64,000 nt of DNA. Origin: Leptospirales bacterium (lineage in GTDB: Bacteria > Spirochaetota > Leptospiria > Leptospirales > Leptonemataceae). Location of the stretch: positions 1 to 64,000 of the forward strand of contig JAIBBN010000012.1 in NCBI GenBank assembly GCA_019694655.1, given 5' to 3'. The notes under the pieces were generated by a model, which did not search any database, was not told the origin of the DNA, and worked only from the letters and a program-made list of their open reading frames with translations. Below, piece by piece: positions 56,845 through 64,000 of the stretch. The position numbers and the translations under genes were made by a program. Position 1 is the stretch's first letter. Each line of letters starts with the position of its first letter.

Positions 56845-58043
56845 TGGAATTGCCCGGCGTCGATCAACTGTGGCAGCTTTCGCCAGCAGCGCAGCTGATC
56901 ATTGATCGGGAGTTTGTTCGCGAGGCGAATGCGGCGGCGCTGACCATGCTGGGAATGCGGCGCGAAGACTTGATCGACGCCAGCGATTGGAGCGAACGAT
57001 TGTTTGGCGACCTGGAGCAATCCTATCGGTTCTCCCGGTTCTTGTATGGCGATCGGCGGCAGAAGCATCTCGACCTGCACTTACGCCGCGGTGCGCTCCG
57101 TCACGTCCGCGTATTCTGCACTACGCTGGAAGAAGGCGAACTGTTTCACCTTGCCCTGCAAGATATTACGGACCTGCTGGAGGATGCTCAAGTTTATCAG
57201 GCCGGCTACGATGAGTTCTTGAAAGTAACTACCGAGCTGGAAAAGGCGCTGAAGGTTATCGAGCGGCAGAACGAATTGCTGGAGCGGCAGAAGCACACCC
57301 TGGAAAGCGAGCTGTCTATCGCGCACAATGTTCAGGTGCAACTGGTCGCCGAGGAGTTCTCCCGATTCACAACGGTGCGAATCGCCGGCCACTACGCCAC
57401 CATGGCTGATCTGGGCGGAGACACCTGGGAATTCTACGAGGAGGACGGCGAGTTCTATGGCGTCATCGGCGATGTCATGGGCCACGGCGTCGCCGCCAGC
57501 CTGATTGGAATTGCCGCCAAAACGCTGTTCAAGCAGGGATTCGCGGAGACGGCGCGCAACAAAACCGATCTTGCGCGTTTGACCGGCTCGCTCAATAAAG
57601 AGCTGAATGAGATTACCCGGGGAAATTACTATGTGACAGCTTGCATGCTGCACATCAGTCCGAACGGTCGCATGGAGTACCTGACCTGCGGACATCCGCC
57701 TTTTTTCATCGTACGGCGCAAAGCCGGCCTCGGCGAGCAGGTCTTTACGTCGCAGCCAATGCTTGGCATCTTTCATCCGGTAGAATTTGTAAGCGAAGTC
57801 GTCCAGTTGCATCCCGGCGACCGCGTGCTGATGTATACTGACTGCCTGCTGGAAAGTATGGACCCATCCGGAAATCCGCTGAAGCTTGAAGAAGTTACGG
57901 ATATGATCCGCTATGCGCCCAACGTAAATGTGGAAGAAGCGCTGCAGCGCGTGCTGGAGTTCCGCCGGGCGCACGCTCAGACTGCGGAACTCCCCGACGA
58001 TCTGGCCCTCGCCTTGCTGGAACTTCCGCCCGGCGGCGGCTGA
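56844..58043 (+). CDS. PAS-coiled-coil-SpoIIE phosphatase, soluble (399 aa)
   Basis: Domain order: an N-terminal PAS-like domain (about 5-115: LSPAAQLIIDREFVREANAAALTMLG), a coiled coil (about 120-165) and a SpoIIE-type phosphatase domain (about 170-395). Phosphatase motifs: MADLGGDTWEFYEE, IGDVMGHGVAASL, CGHPPFFIV, and LPDDLALALL. The usual TDG is TDC (MYTDCLLES), but the Asp is kept. No membrane segment is present. The ATG at 56844 overlaps the stop codon of the STAS gene. It is the second phosphatase of this module. Confidence 0.92.
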   Translation: MELPGVDQLWQLSPAAQLIIDREFVREANAAALTMLGMRREDLIDASDWSERLFGDLEQSYRFSRFLYGDRRQKHLDLHLRRGALRHVRVFCTTLEEGELFHLALQDITDLLEDAQVYQAGYDEFLKVTTELEKALKVIERQNELLERQKHTLESELSIAHNVQVQLVAEEFSRFTTVRIAGHYATMADLGGDTWEFYEEDGEFYGVIGDVMGHGVAASLIGIAAKTLFKQGFAETARNKTDLARLTGSLNKELNEITRGNYYVTACMLHISPNGRMEYLTCGHPPFFIVRRKAGLGEQVFTSQPMLGIFHPVEFVSEVVQLHPGDRVLMYTDCLLESMDPSGNPLKLEEVTDMIRYAPNVNVEEALQRVLEFRRAHAQTAELPDDLALALLELPPGGG

Positions 58044-58047
58044 TCGC

Positions 58048-58479
58048 CTAAAACGGTTTGAAAACTGCGAGCAGTACGATTGCAATCAAAAGCAGCGTCG
58101 GAACCTCATTCAACACTCGAAACTGGCGCGAAGTGAAGCGTTCGCCGGCTTCCAGGCGTTGGCGATAGCGGCCGGCCAGATATTGCAGGAAAAATAGGCC
58201 GCCAATCAATGCGAGCTTAGACCAGATCCAGAGCGAAGTTGCGTAAGCTTGCCAGCGCATGGCAAACAGGCCAATGCCAAAGACAAGTGTGGCAATAGAG
58301 GCTGGAGTAAGAATGATGCGATGCAGCTTGCGCGCCATGACCTGCAGCGTGGCAATCGTCTCTGGCGACTCGCTTTCCGCCTGGTAAACAAAGAGCCGCC
58401 AGATGTAAAACATGCCAGCAAACCACGCCACGAAAGCAATGATGTGCAGGGCTTTGAGAGTCAGCAGCAGTCCGATCAC
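58048..58479 (-). CDS. hemJ: HemJ-type protoporphyrinogen oxidase
   Basis: A 143-residue membrane protein with four helices. LKALHIIAFVAWFAGMFYIWRLFVYQAE is the HemJ signature with the haem-ligand His, and ARKLHRIILTPA holds the conserved Lys/His/Arg segment. HemJ oxidises protoporphyrinogen IX to protoporphyrin IX in haem synthesis, replacing HemY/HemG. Its product would supply haem for KatG. The GTG start (58479) is the only good one. It converges with the PAS-SpoIIE gene, four bases apart. Confidence 0.9.
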   Translation of the reverse strand: MIGLLLTLKALHIIAFVAWFAGMFYIWRLFVYQAESESPETIATLQVMARKLHRIILTPASIATLVFGIGLFAMRWQAYATSLWIWSKLALIGGLFFLQYLAGRYRQRLEAGERFTSRQFRVLNEVPTLLLIAIVLLAVFKPF

Positions 58480-58553
58480 CGGAGCAGCTCTTTTCTGGCG
58501 AGGATCGCCTGCAAGCGGATTGCCGCGGGACGAAGCAGATCTTACTCTGACCT

Positions 58554-58973
58554 ATGGTCCAGCTGGATGAAGAGGCTGCGGCATTCCTGGCCTCACAGCG
58601 CGTCCTCTCGCTGGCCGCCGCCAGCGGCGCCGGACCCGTGGTCTGCAATTGCTTCTACGCCCTGCGGCCGGAAAAGGCGCGCTTGATCTTCTGTCCACAA
58701 AATGAGCCGCGCATGGTCGAAGAACTGGCGCGCAGCCCGGCGGCGTCTGCTGCCATTTTTCTCGAAGCGAATGAGCAATCGCCGCTACGCGGTGTACAGA
58801 CTACCGGCCGGGTCGCTCCAGCCAGCGCTGCTGATATCGAACTCTACTATGCTTCCTTCCCCTATGCCCGCGAAGCCGGACAGACGCTCTGGCGCCTGGA
58901 CATGGACTGGCTGCGCTTTGCAAACGATCCCCCGCTACTGGAGGAAAGCCGCCGCTGGAGCCGCGCCCAATGA
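58554..58973 (+). CDS. PNPOx-like (split-barrel flavin-binding type) protein
   Basis: A 139-residue protein with the layout of the pyridoxamine-phosphate-oxidase-like split barrel: AFLASQRVLSLAAASGAGPVVCNCFYAL, LIFCPQNEPRMVEELARSPAASAAIFL and GVQTTGRV, then AREAGQTLWRLDMDWLRFANDP. The group (YhbP/HugZ-like and others) binds FMN, F420 or haem; the substrate is not clear from sequence. Its stop overlaps the start of the NYN gene (ATGA), implying joint translation. Confidence 0.75.
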   Translation: MVQLDEEAAAFLASQRVLSLAAASGAGPVVCNCFYALRPEKARLIFCPQNEPRMVEELARSPAASAAIFLEANEQSPLRGVQTTGRVAPASAADIELYYASFPYAREAGQTLWRLDMDWLRFANDPPLLEESRRWSRAQ

Positions 58974-59470
58974 TTCTGATTATTGATGGTTTCAATTTGA
59001 TCTATAAGGTCTCAGATCTCGAGGACTGCATGCACCGCGGCGATCTGGAAGCGGCTATGCAGGGTCTAATCGCTTTGCTGCGTCGAGCCAATATAGCCCT
59101 GGAAGCAAAATACCAATGGCGCATCTTTTTTGACGGCAAGCGGCGACGCGGCGATGAAACGCGCCAGATCGACGAAGCCGGTCTTCAGGTCTACTTCAGC
59201 CACGATCTTTCTGCGGATTTTCTCATTCAGCAATTTGTCCGCCAGTATTCTACTCCTGCCGACCTGAAGGTGGTCAGCAGCGACAAGAAGCTCCAGGAAT
59301 CGCTGCGCAAGTTCAAGGTGCGGCGGCAGAGCTCAGAGGAATTTGCCGCCTGGTTGCAGGGCGTACTCGAGGCCGGCGTCCCGGCGGCGCCGGAAAAGCC
59401 GGAACGGGCGCCCGACGCTGCGGAAGTCGACTACTGGCGGCGCATGTTCTCCCGCCGTTCGCAAAGCTGA
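58970..59470 (+). CDS. NYN-domain RNase, YacP-like
   Basis: A 166-residue protein of the YacP/Rae1 NYN family. The first acidic motif is IIDGFNLIYK, the second IFFDGKRRRGDE, and the third reads ADFLIQQFV with SSDKKLQESL. These acids form the PIN/NYN metal site. In B. subtilis, Rae1 (YacP) is a ribosome-associated mRNA endonuclease, so a similar role is possible. It is coupled to the PNPOx-like gene and ends 18 bases from a convergent gene. Confidence 0.85.
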   Translation: MILIIDGFNLIYKVSDLEDCMHRGDLEAAMQGLIALLRRANIALEAKYQWRIFFDGKRRRGDETRQIDEAGLQVYFSHDLSADFLIQQFVRQYSTPADLKVVSSDKKLQESLRKFKVRRQSSEEFAAWLQGVLEAGVPAAPEKPERAPDAAEVDYWRRMFSRRSQS

Positions 59471-59488
59471 ATGCATCAAGATGCTGGC

Positions 59489-60265
59489 TCAAGCCTGGGA
59501 ATCGGGCTCGGCCATCCGCAGGCGATCGTACCAATCATTTTCAATGATCCGGATCGTTTCCAGAATCAGTCGATCCTGTCCGCTGGACAGAGACAGAAAC
59601 AAATCGTAGCCGCCGCGCAGAATGCTCTCGCCATATTCCAGCCCGGCGCGCTCGCGGTCGCTGTACAGCTGGGGATGCGCCAGCATCACGGCGCGCGAAC
59701 TCGACATGATGTCCAGGGTGGAGCGCAACAACTGGACATTGGCCAGCGCTTCAAACAGGGCCATGGTCTCTTTCTGGAAGCGGCGCACCCGCGCTTCCGG
59801 TATGGAGCGAATCAAGTCAGCAACTCGCTGTCGGTCGAGCAAATCGCCGCTGTCCCAGCCGCGCTCGGTTGCTTTCCTGGCCAGCTCGCGCTCCAGGGCC
59901 TCGCTCTCCAGATACGCTTCCAGAGTATGGTAGGCTGCTTTCAGCGCAGTACTGATCATCCTGCCCATCTTGAAAACAGTAAAAATGGTTCCGCCAACAA
60001 GCGGCACAAGTTTACGCGGCGATTTTAGAACGCTGCCCAGATTCTGAAAGGCCTGGTCGCGCGTCATCCTTCGATCCGCCGGAGGATACACGCGATCCAG
60101 AAAGAACTCGCGCAGGCGATCAATTACCTCATCGGAGGCTTCGGCCACGCTGCGAAAGCGACGAACATTTGCTACTGTATAGCGATCGTGCAGTTCGATC
60201 CAGTAGGCGGCAGTTACGGCATCGCGCAGCGATTCGGCGTTGCTTTGCAGTGTGTCGCTGCTCAC
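59489..60265 (-). CDS. Helical protein of unknown function, third gene of the MoxR operon (258 aa)
   Basis: A mostly alpha-helical, charged protein with one short hydrophobic stretch (about 86-98, LVPLVGGTIFTVF) that might sit on or in a membrane. Long amphipathic helices follow (LEAYLESEALERELARKATERG, IPEARVRRFQKETMALFEALANVQLL). I recognise no domain. The GTG start overlaps the stop codon of the 651-residue protein (GTGA), so it is made with the two upstream proteins and is probably a subunit of the same system. Confidence 0.7.
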   Translation of the reverse strand: MSSDTLQSNAESLRDAVTAAYWIELHDRYTVANVRRFRSVAEASDEVIDRLREFFLDRVYPPADRRMTRDQAFQNLGSVLKSPRKLVPLVGGTIFTVFKMGRMISTALKAAYHTLEAYLESEALERELARKATERGWDSGDLLDRQRVADLIRSIPEARVRRFQKETMALFEALANVQLLRSTLDIMSSSRAVMLAHPQLYSDRERAGLEYGESILRGGYDLFLSLSSGQDRLILETIRIIENDWYDRLRMAEPDSQA

Positions 60266-62217
60266 CAGATGTAGTCTCCCGCTTCATCGCGTCGCTCGCG
60301 CGAATCCAGGACGTGGAAGCGCCGTATCCGGCCAAGGCGCACCGGGCTGACCTGTGCCAGCGGTATGTGAACTACTTTCTGCCCCAGCCGGGCAGCAATT
60401 TGCGTCAATCGTCTGGAAGGCGCCCTCGCCGAAAGGTGAACTACGGCGCGACGTTCGTTGTATTCGATAGCGGCGGCCAGCAGTCGATCCGCCGGTCGCG
60501 TAAATTCGGCATAGGAAGGGTCGGACCAGATATCGTGGAGCCTTCCGGGCGGGTGCGTAAGCATCAGTCCGCCATAGCGGCTCTGCAGTATGCCAGGTCC
60601 GACAATGCGGCGGGCGGGGTCGCTTGCAAAAAATGCCATATCGCTTTCGCCGCTGTGCTCGCCCCACCAGACGACGCGCCACGGATGCTCGTCTTCGTCC
60701 TCATTGAAGATAATCACGACCGCGCCGGCATCCGCTGCGCGCTGGTGCGCGTCCTTGACAAAGATTCGACCCAGATGAAGATTGCGAATCGTTTCGCGAT
60801 AGTCGATCCCGTCCATCAAGCTGGAGCTGAATGGCAGCGTTCGCGACTCCAGCCCGCGCAACAGGGCGCTGGCGCTCTTCTGCAGGGTGCGGCCAAAATC
60901 TTCAATGACCACATCTTCCGGAGGATAAGAACACATTCCGCCGCGCGACGCCTCGCGCCATTGTCCCGGATATCGTTCGCGCTCGAATCTGCGTTTCAGC
61001 CGCTGCGGAGCATCGCGCTTCTTGCGTTTGATCGGCAGCCGAAAGCGAATCATTCGACTGTCGCGAAATAGCTCTTCCAGCGTGATCTCGCGTTCCGGGA
61101 GACGATTGCCGCGCAAGGGCGGAAGGACGTTCATCACATCGTAAAAAACGCGGGCGAAGTTATCGCCGCCAAAACCGCGGGCGGCCATTAACAGGCGGTA
61201 GGCCGAAGGCAGCACGTCGCCTTCCAGCAGACTCCAGTTACGAGCAAATCGAAAGAAGAGCTTTTCGCGCTGCGGCGGCGTCAGTTCGCCGCTATCCCTG
61301 TCGTAGCGTTCCACGACGTCGCGGTACAGTCGCCGCTGTAGCGTCTGTCGACGAAAGCGCAATACCTGTTGTAGACCGCGGCGTGCAAACAGCCACGCTG
61401 TGTTGAAGTAGCCGGGTTGTACCAGCGAGGCCGCTGATTTTCGGGCAAGGGCCGAGATCGTTGGCGCCAGTTGAGCCCCGCCCTCGCTCATTCGCTGCTG
61501 GCTGGAAAGCATTGCCTCCAGCGGCTCCTCCTCCAATACGCGATCGGGGGCCAACGCTGCAACGCGCAAACGCTCGACCTCAAAGGGGCCGTCCTCCATT
61601 TGAAAGAAGCGGCGCACTCCGCGAAGGTGACGCATTCCACAAACCAGCAGCAGCGGCCTTCGTTCGCTCAAGGTGTCGCCATAAACCTGCGCAAGGTTTC
61701 GCAACTCGGCGGCCATCTGGATTTCGCGCAGTTCATCAATCGCCTGGACTTCCTCCCCGCCGGGATGTAACTGCTGCACGGCAGCATAGGCCTCCCACAT
61801 TGCCGGCGGCATCATTGCCTCCGATGCTGCAACTGTGTCCGGAAACGACTCGCCGATCCAGGCCAGCAGCCGGTCGTGAAAAAAATCTATGGGGTGGATG
61901 GGCAGGCCAGCGTCTTTGGCCGAACGCAGGGCTTCAACCAGCGGTTCCAGCGGTTCCAGGATAAAATGCAGCGGCGGCCGTTCTTCAGTCTGCTCCAGGG
62001 TGACGACCGGAATCTGGTCGGCGTGTTCGAGCGCTGCATCGATGGCTGGCCACATCAATTCCGGAATTTCGATGGCCAGCGCGTATGGCGGCGCCTGGAG
62101 AAACAGACGACGGAGCAGGGTTGTAAACTCCACCGCGCCATGCACAATCGGCAACGCGCGCAGGCCGCTGGCCAGCGGCACTGTCAGCGACTGATAGAGC
62201 AGTTCCGGTTCGTTCAC
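60262..62217 (-). CDS. 651-aa protein with a TraB/TIKI-like N-terminal domain
   Basis: The first 230 residues follow the TraB/PrgY/TIKI pattern: IVHGAVEFTTLLRRLFLQAP then YALAIEIP at the start, and a REIQMAAELRNLAQVYGD helix leading into LLLVCGMRHLRGVRRFF, where the family has a conserved R-x-x-M-A and a Gly-x-x-His-x-x-Gly. Such domains are metal-dependent proteases in eukaryotic TIKI. Residues 270-651 are unassigned; they are basic around 380-420 and later include acidic NEDEDEHPW. GTG start overlaps the MoxR stop codon (GTGA). The TraB link is by motif only. Confidence 0.7.
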   Translation of the reverse strand: MNEPELLYQSLTVPLASGLRALPIVHGAVEFTTLLRRLFLQAPPYALAIEIPELMWPAIDAALEHADQIPVVTLEQTEERPPLHFILEPLEPLVEALRSAKDAGLPIHPIDFFHDRLLAWIGESFPDTVAASEAMMPPAMWEAYAAVQQLHPGGEEVQAIDELREIQMAAELRNLAQVYGDTLSERRPLLLVCGMRHLRGVRRFFQMEDGPFEVERLRVAALAPDRVLEEEPLEAMLSSQQRMSEGGAQLAPTISALARKSAASLVQPGYFNTAWLFARRGLQQVLRFRRQTLQRRLYRDVVERYDRDSGELTPPQREKLFFRFARNWSLLEGDVLPSAYRLLMAARGFGGDNFARVFYDVMNVLPPLRGNRLPEREITLEELFRDSRMIRFRLPIKRKKRDAPQRLKRRFERERYPGQWREASRGGMCSYPPEDVVIEDFGRTLQKSASALLRGLESRTLPFSSSLMDGIDYRETIRNLHLGRIFVKDAHQRAADAGAVVIIFNEDEDEHPWRVVWWGEHSGESDMAFFASDPARRIVGPGILQSRYGGLMLTHPPGRLHDIWSDPSYAEFTRPADRLLAAAIEYNERRAVVHLSARAPSRRLTQIAARLGQKVVHIPLAQVSPVRLGRIRRFHVLDSRERRDEAGDYIW

Positions 62218-63092
62218 TGCAGATAGCGCAGGGCATCGTCGCCGAGTACGCCCATCACCGAATCGTGCATCAGTCCGCGCAACTGCGAAGGCTCGCTGCG
62301 CAGGACTTCGCCCAGCGACTCCGGCGTCGCCGGCAGTTCTTCCCGTTGACGGCGGGCGACGCCAAGCTTCAAGGCCATGCGCGTGATGTTGATGCCGTCG
62401 CGAACGGAGTAAGGCTCGTCGCTGGAATGAGCGCGTTGCAAAAAATCGACAACGTAGCGCACCAGCTCTTCGGGCGCATAGGGCATCTGGGCGCGGAGTA
62501 TTTCCAGTTCCTCGTCGGCGTCGGCAAAGTCGATATAGATTTGCGGCTGCAGGCGACTCTGGATATACTCCGGGACTTCGTAGGTGGAAGCATCCTCATT
62601 CATCGTAGCGCAAAAACGAAATTCAGGATGCGCCTTTACTTTTACGCCAGCTACAATGGACTCAATGTAGCGACGATGATCGAGCAGGGGCGCCAGGGAA
62701 GCCCAGGACTTTTCACCCATCCGGTTTCCTTCGTCCAGCACAGCGACTCCGCCAGCGACCATGGCACTGACCAGCGCCGAGGCGACGTACTTGATTCGTC
62801 CGTTCTCGCCAAGTACCGGCGTGATCAGCAGATCTTCCGGTCGGGTATCCATAGTGGCCTGAAAGATGTAAACTGGACGTTGCAACTCCGCCGCCGCCGC
62901 ACAGGCCAGAGTTGTTTTGCCAACGCCAGGGCGGCCAATCAAACGTGGATTCAGCGGCAAGTCCTCGGGATGCACCTGCATCCAGCAGGCCAGCAGCTGG
63001 TGCAGCACATCGCGATTGCCCACCCATTCGGCGCGGATCTCGTCAGGTCGTCCCAGTTCGATGGAAACGCCGTCAACCAGAAGGGAGTGCAT
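62214..63092 (-). CDS. MoxR-type AAA+ ATPase
   Basis: A 292-residue ATPase. Walker A GRPGVGKT (53-60), Walker B VAVLDEGNRM (from 116), sensor-1 CATMNEDAS with Asn165 and an Arg finger in YIQSRLQPQ (Arg180). MoxR proteins usually act as chaperones with a vWA-domain partner; none is in this operon. The ATG at 63092 is chosen because the longer TTG frame (63146) would leave only 30 bases to the divergent gene. It is the first gene of a three-gene operon with GTGA overlaps throughout. Confidence 0.9.
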   Translation of the reverse strand: MHSLLVDGVSIELGRPDEIRAEWVGNRDVLHQLLACWMQVHPEDLPLNPRLIGRPGVGKTTLACAAAAELQRPVYIFQATMDTRPEDLLITPVLGENGRIKYVASALVSAMVAGGVAVLDEGNRMGEKSWASLAPLLDHRRYIESIVAGVKVKAHPEFRFCATMNEDASTYEVPEYIQSRLQPQIYIDFADADEELEILRAQMPYAPEELVRYVVDFLQRAHSSDEPYSVRDGINITRMALKLGVARRQREELPATPESLGEVLRSEPSQLRGLMHDSVMGVLGDDALRYLQ

Positions 63093-63176
63093 CACTGGCA
63101 GGACGCCCTTGCCCCAGGGGCCCGTCAATTTGGATTGTCCTTTCAAGCCCTGGGCCGACGGGCCGCCATGTAGAAA

Positions 63177-64000
63177 ATGGTCGCCCCTGAACCAACGGAG
63201 CTCTATCGCCGAGCAGCATGGCGTCTGCGCAGTGAAAAACTGGAGCTTGGCTTTCTGCCTGGACCGGGCGGTCGTTTGATTTCATTGCGCTTCGAGGGCA
63301 TGGAGTTGCTCTACGCTGATCTGGATCTGCAGCAGATATCTCCTGCTGATACGCTTCGAGCTTACGACAATGGCGGCTTTCCCTTGTGGGGCGGCGACAA
63401 GACCTGGGTAGCCCCGCAGGCGGCGTGGCCAGGTTCGCGTCCGTTGCGCGATCTGGATGGCGGCGAATACAGAAGGATCGAGAGCAAGGACTCCTTTATC
63501 CTTGAAAGCGCGCCTTGCTCTGAAACCGGCCTGCAAGTTCGACGGGAGTTCAGGCTGCAAGCCAATGTGGCGCATCTTGAGGAAAGCATTGTCAATTGCA
63601 GCGGCCATGTGCGTGCGCTTGGCGTCTGGAATGTCAGCCAATTTCTGCGACCAGCTCTGGTGTTCGTGGCGGTTGAACCGCAGCAGCTGATCGCCCATGC
63701 CAATGAGGGGCAGTCTGTACAGTTGCTCTCGCAGCGAGTGCGCGCTGCGGCGTCCGGATGGTCGCAAATCGACTGTCAAAGTCCGGCCCATTTCAAGTAC
63801 GGCGCAGTGACCGGCGCAGCGCCGCTCTACGCCCTGCTCATCCGCCAGCACAAGTGCGTTGGCGTGGAGCGAAGTTCGGCGGCCTTGCCCGGCGCCCGTT
63901 TTGCCCACGGCGCCGATGTGGAAATATACAACTCTCCAGATCGCAACTATCTGGAGCTGGAGCGCCACAGCGCGATGGTCGATCTGGCGCCGGGGGAATG
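63177..64000 (+). CDS. DUF4380-like protein, 3' end cut by the window edge
   Basis: A continuous frame runs from the ATG at 63177 to the last base of the window (at least 274 residues) without a stop. It begins MVAPEPTELYRRAAW and has a galactose-mutarotase-like opening (LGFLPGPGGRLISLRFEGMELLY) and the segment GGDKTWVAPQAAWPG, which matches the DUF4380 family. Such proteins share the aldose-epimerase beta-sandwich and probably bind a sugar. The remaining part is beta-rich and ends in MVDLAPGE. It diverges from the MoxR operon across 84 bases, which must hold both promoters. Confidence 0.8.
   Translation, partial: MVAPEPTELYRRAAWRLRSEKLELGFLPGPGGRLISLRFEGMELLYADLDLQQISPADTLRAYDNGGFPLWGGDKTWVAPQAAWPGSRPLRDLDGGEYRRIESKDSFILESAPCSETGLQVRREFRLQANVAHLEESIVNCSGHVRALGVWNVSQFLRPALVFVAVEPQQLIAHANEGQSVQLLSQRVRAAASGWSQIDCQSPAHFKYGAVTGAAPLYALLIRQHKCVGVERSSAALPGARFAHGADVEIYNSPDRNYLELERHSAMVDLAPGE

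Noticed and set aside
57081-58085. 334-aa minus-strand frame opposite the PAS-SpoIIE gene
   Set aside because: Antisense shadow; the plus frame has clear phosphatase motifs and coupled starts.
63093-63146. TTG-initiated longer MoxR protein
   Set aside because: It would leave only 30 bases between divergent genes and adds residues unlike the family N-terminus.
62265-63173. 302-aa plus-strand frame opposite the MoxR gene
   Set aside because: Antisense shadow; the minus frame has Walker A/B, sensor and Arg-finger motifs.

Overview
The window is a gene-dense chromosomal segment, rich in GC, from a Gram-negative (diderm) bacterium. The gene content fits best with a free-living spirochaete of the order Leptospirales (Leptonema/Turneriella-like). 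The evidence is LpxC, an OmpA-type lipoprotein resembling Loa22, many lipoproteins with loose lipoboxes, several membrane-anchored SpoIIE-type phosphatases with HAMP and TPR parts, a class III cyclase, cNMP-binding regulators, and a DUF327 (YaaR) protein. This placement is an inference from gene content, not from a marker-gene tree. I see no insertion sequence, prophage, CRISPR array, rRNA or replication origin.

Left part (1-5.1 kb): a run of small exported or lipoprotein-type proteins of unknown function around an alpha/beta hydrolase. 5.1-10.4 kb: catalase-peroxidase KatG on the minus strand, a divergent lipoprotein, a membrane class III nucleotide cyclase, a TehB-like methyltransferase and a Fur-family protein that keeps every metal ligand of PerR. 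10.4-15.7 kb: a TRAP transporter (Tat-exported DctP/TakP-like lipoprotein, DctQ, DctM) with an unrelated 637-residue secreted protein between DctQ and DctM. 15.7-24.8 kb: a proline-rich exported protein with DUF327, an M20 amidohydrolase, a cholesterol-oxidase-like GMC flavoprotein, AroD, the OmpA lipoprotein, RluD, a frameshifted NHL-repeat lipoprotein and LpxC.

25.0-31.7 kb: a signalling and metabolism operon comprising a 1077-residue membrane SpoIIE phosphatase with HAMP and TPR, a HAMP-only membrane protein, adenosine deaminase with an N-terminal extension, a CmoA-like methyltransferase and an isoprenylcysteine-methyltransferase-like membrane protein. 32.0-36.7 kb: an exported von Willebrand A protein, coupled to a soluble NtrB-like kinase and an NtrC-like sigma-54 activator, then RecO. 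37-46.5 kb: ArgS with a degenerate HIGH motif, an alkyltransferase-like repair protein, a MATE exporter, two cNMP-domain proteins, an ATZ/TRZ-like amidohydrolase, S20, tRNA-Val, HisD and a DUF72 protein. 46.5-50.7 kb (minus strand): an NlpC/P60 hydrolase, a methyltransferase, a J-domain/CheW-like fusion, a GT-C glycosyltransferase and a STAS protein.

51.0-58.0 kb: a MagIII-like DNA glycosylase, a solute-binding protein coupled to an outer-membrane barrel, and a four-gene partner-switching set (HAMP-SpoIIE, HATPase-like, STAS-like, PAS-SpoIIE). 58.0-64 kb: HemJ, a PNPOx-like protein, a YacP/NYN nuclease, and a tightly overlapping minus-strand operon of a MoxR-type AAA+ ATPase, a 651-residue protein with a TraB/TIKI-like N-terminus and a 258-residue helical protein. 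This operon diverges from a DUF4380-like gene that runs off the right edge.

The best candidates for undescribed biology are the MoxR/TraB-like operon, the J-domain/CheW-like fusion, the secreted protein inside the TRAP operon, and the vWA-kinase-sigma-54 activator unit. All function calls come from reading motifs by eye; no database search was run.
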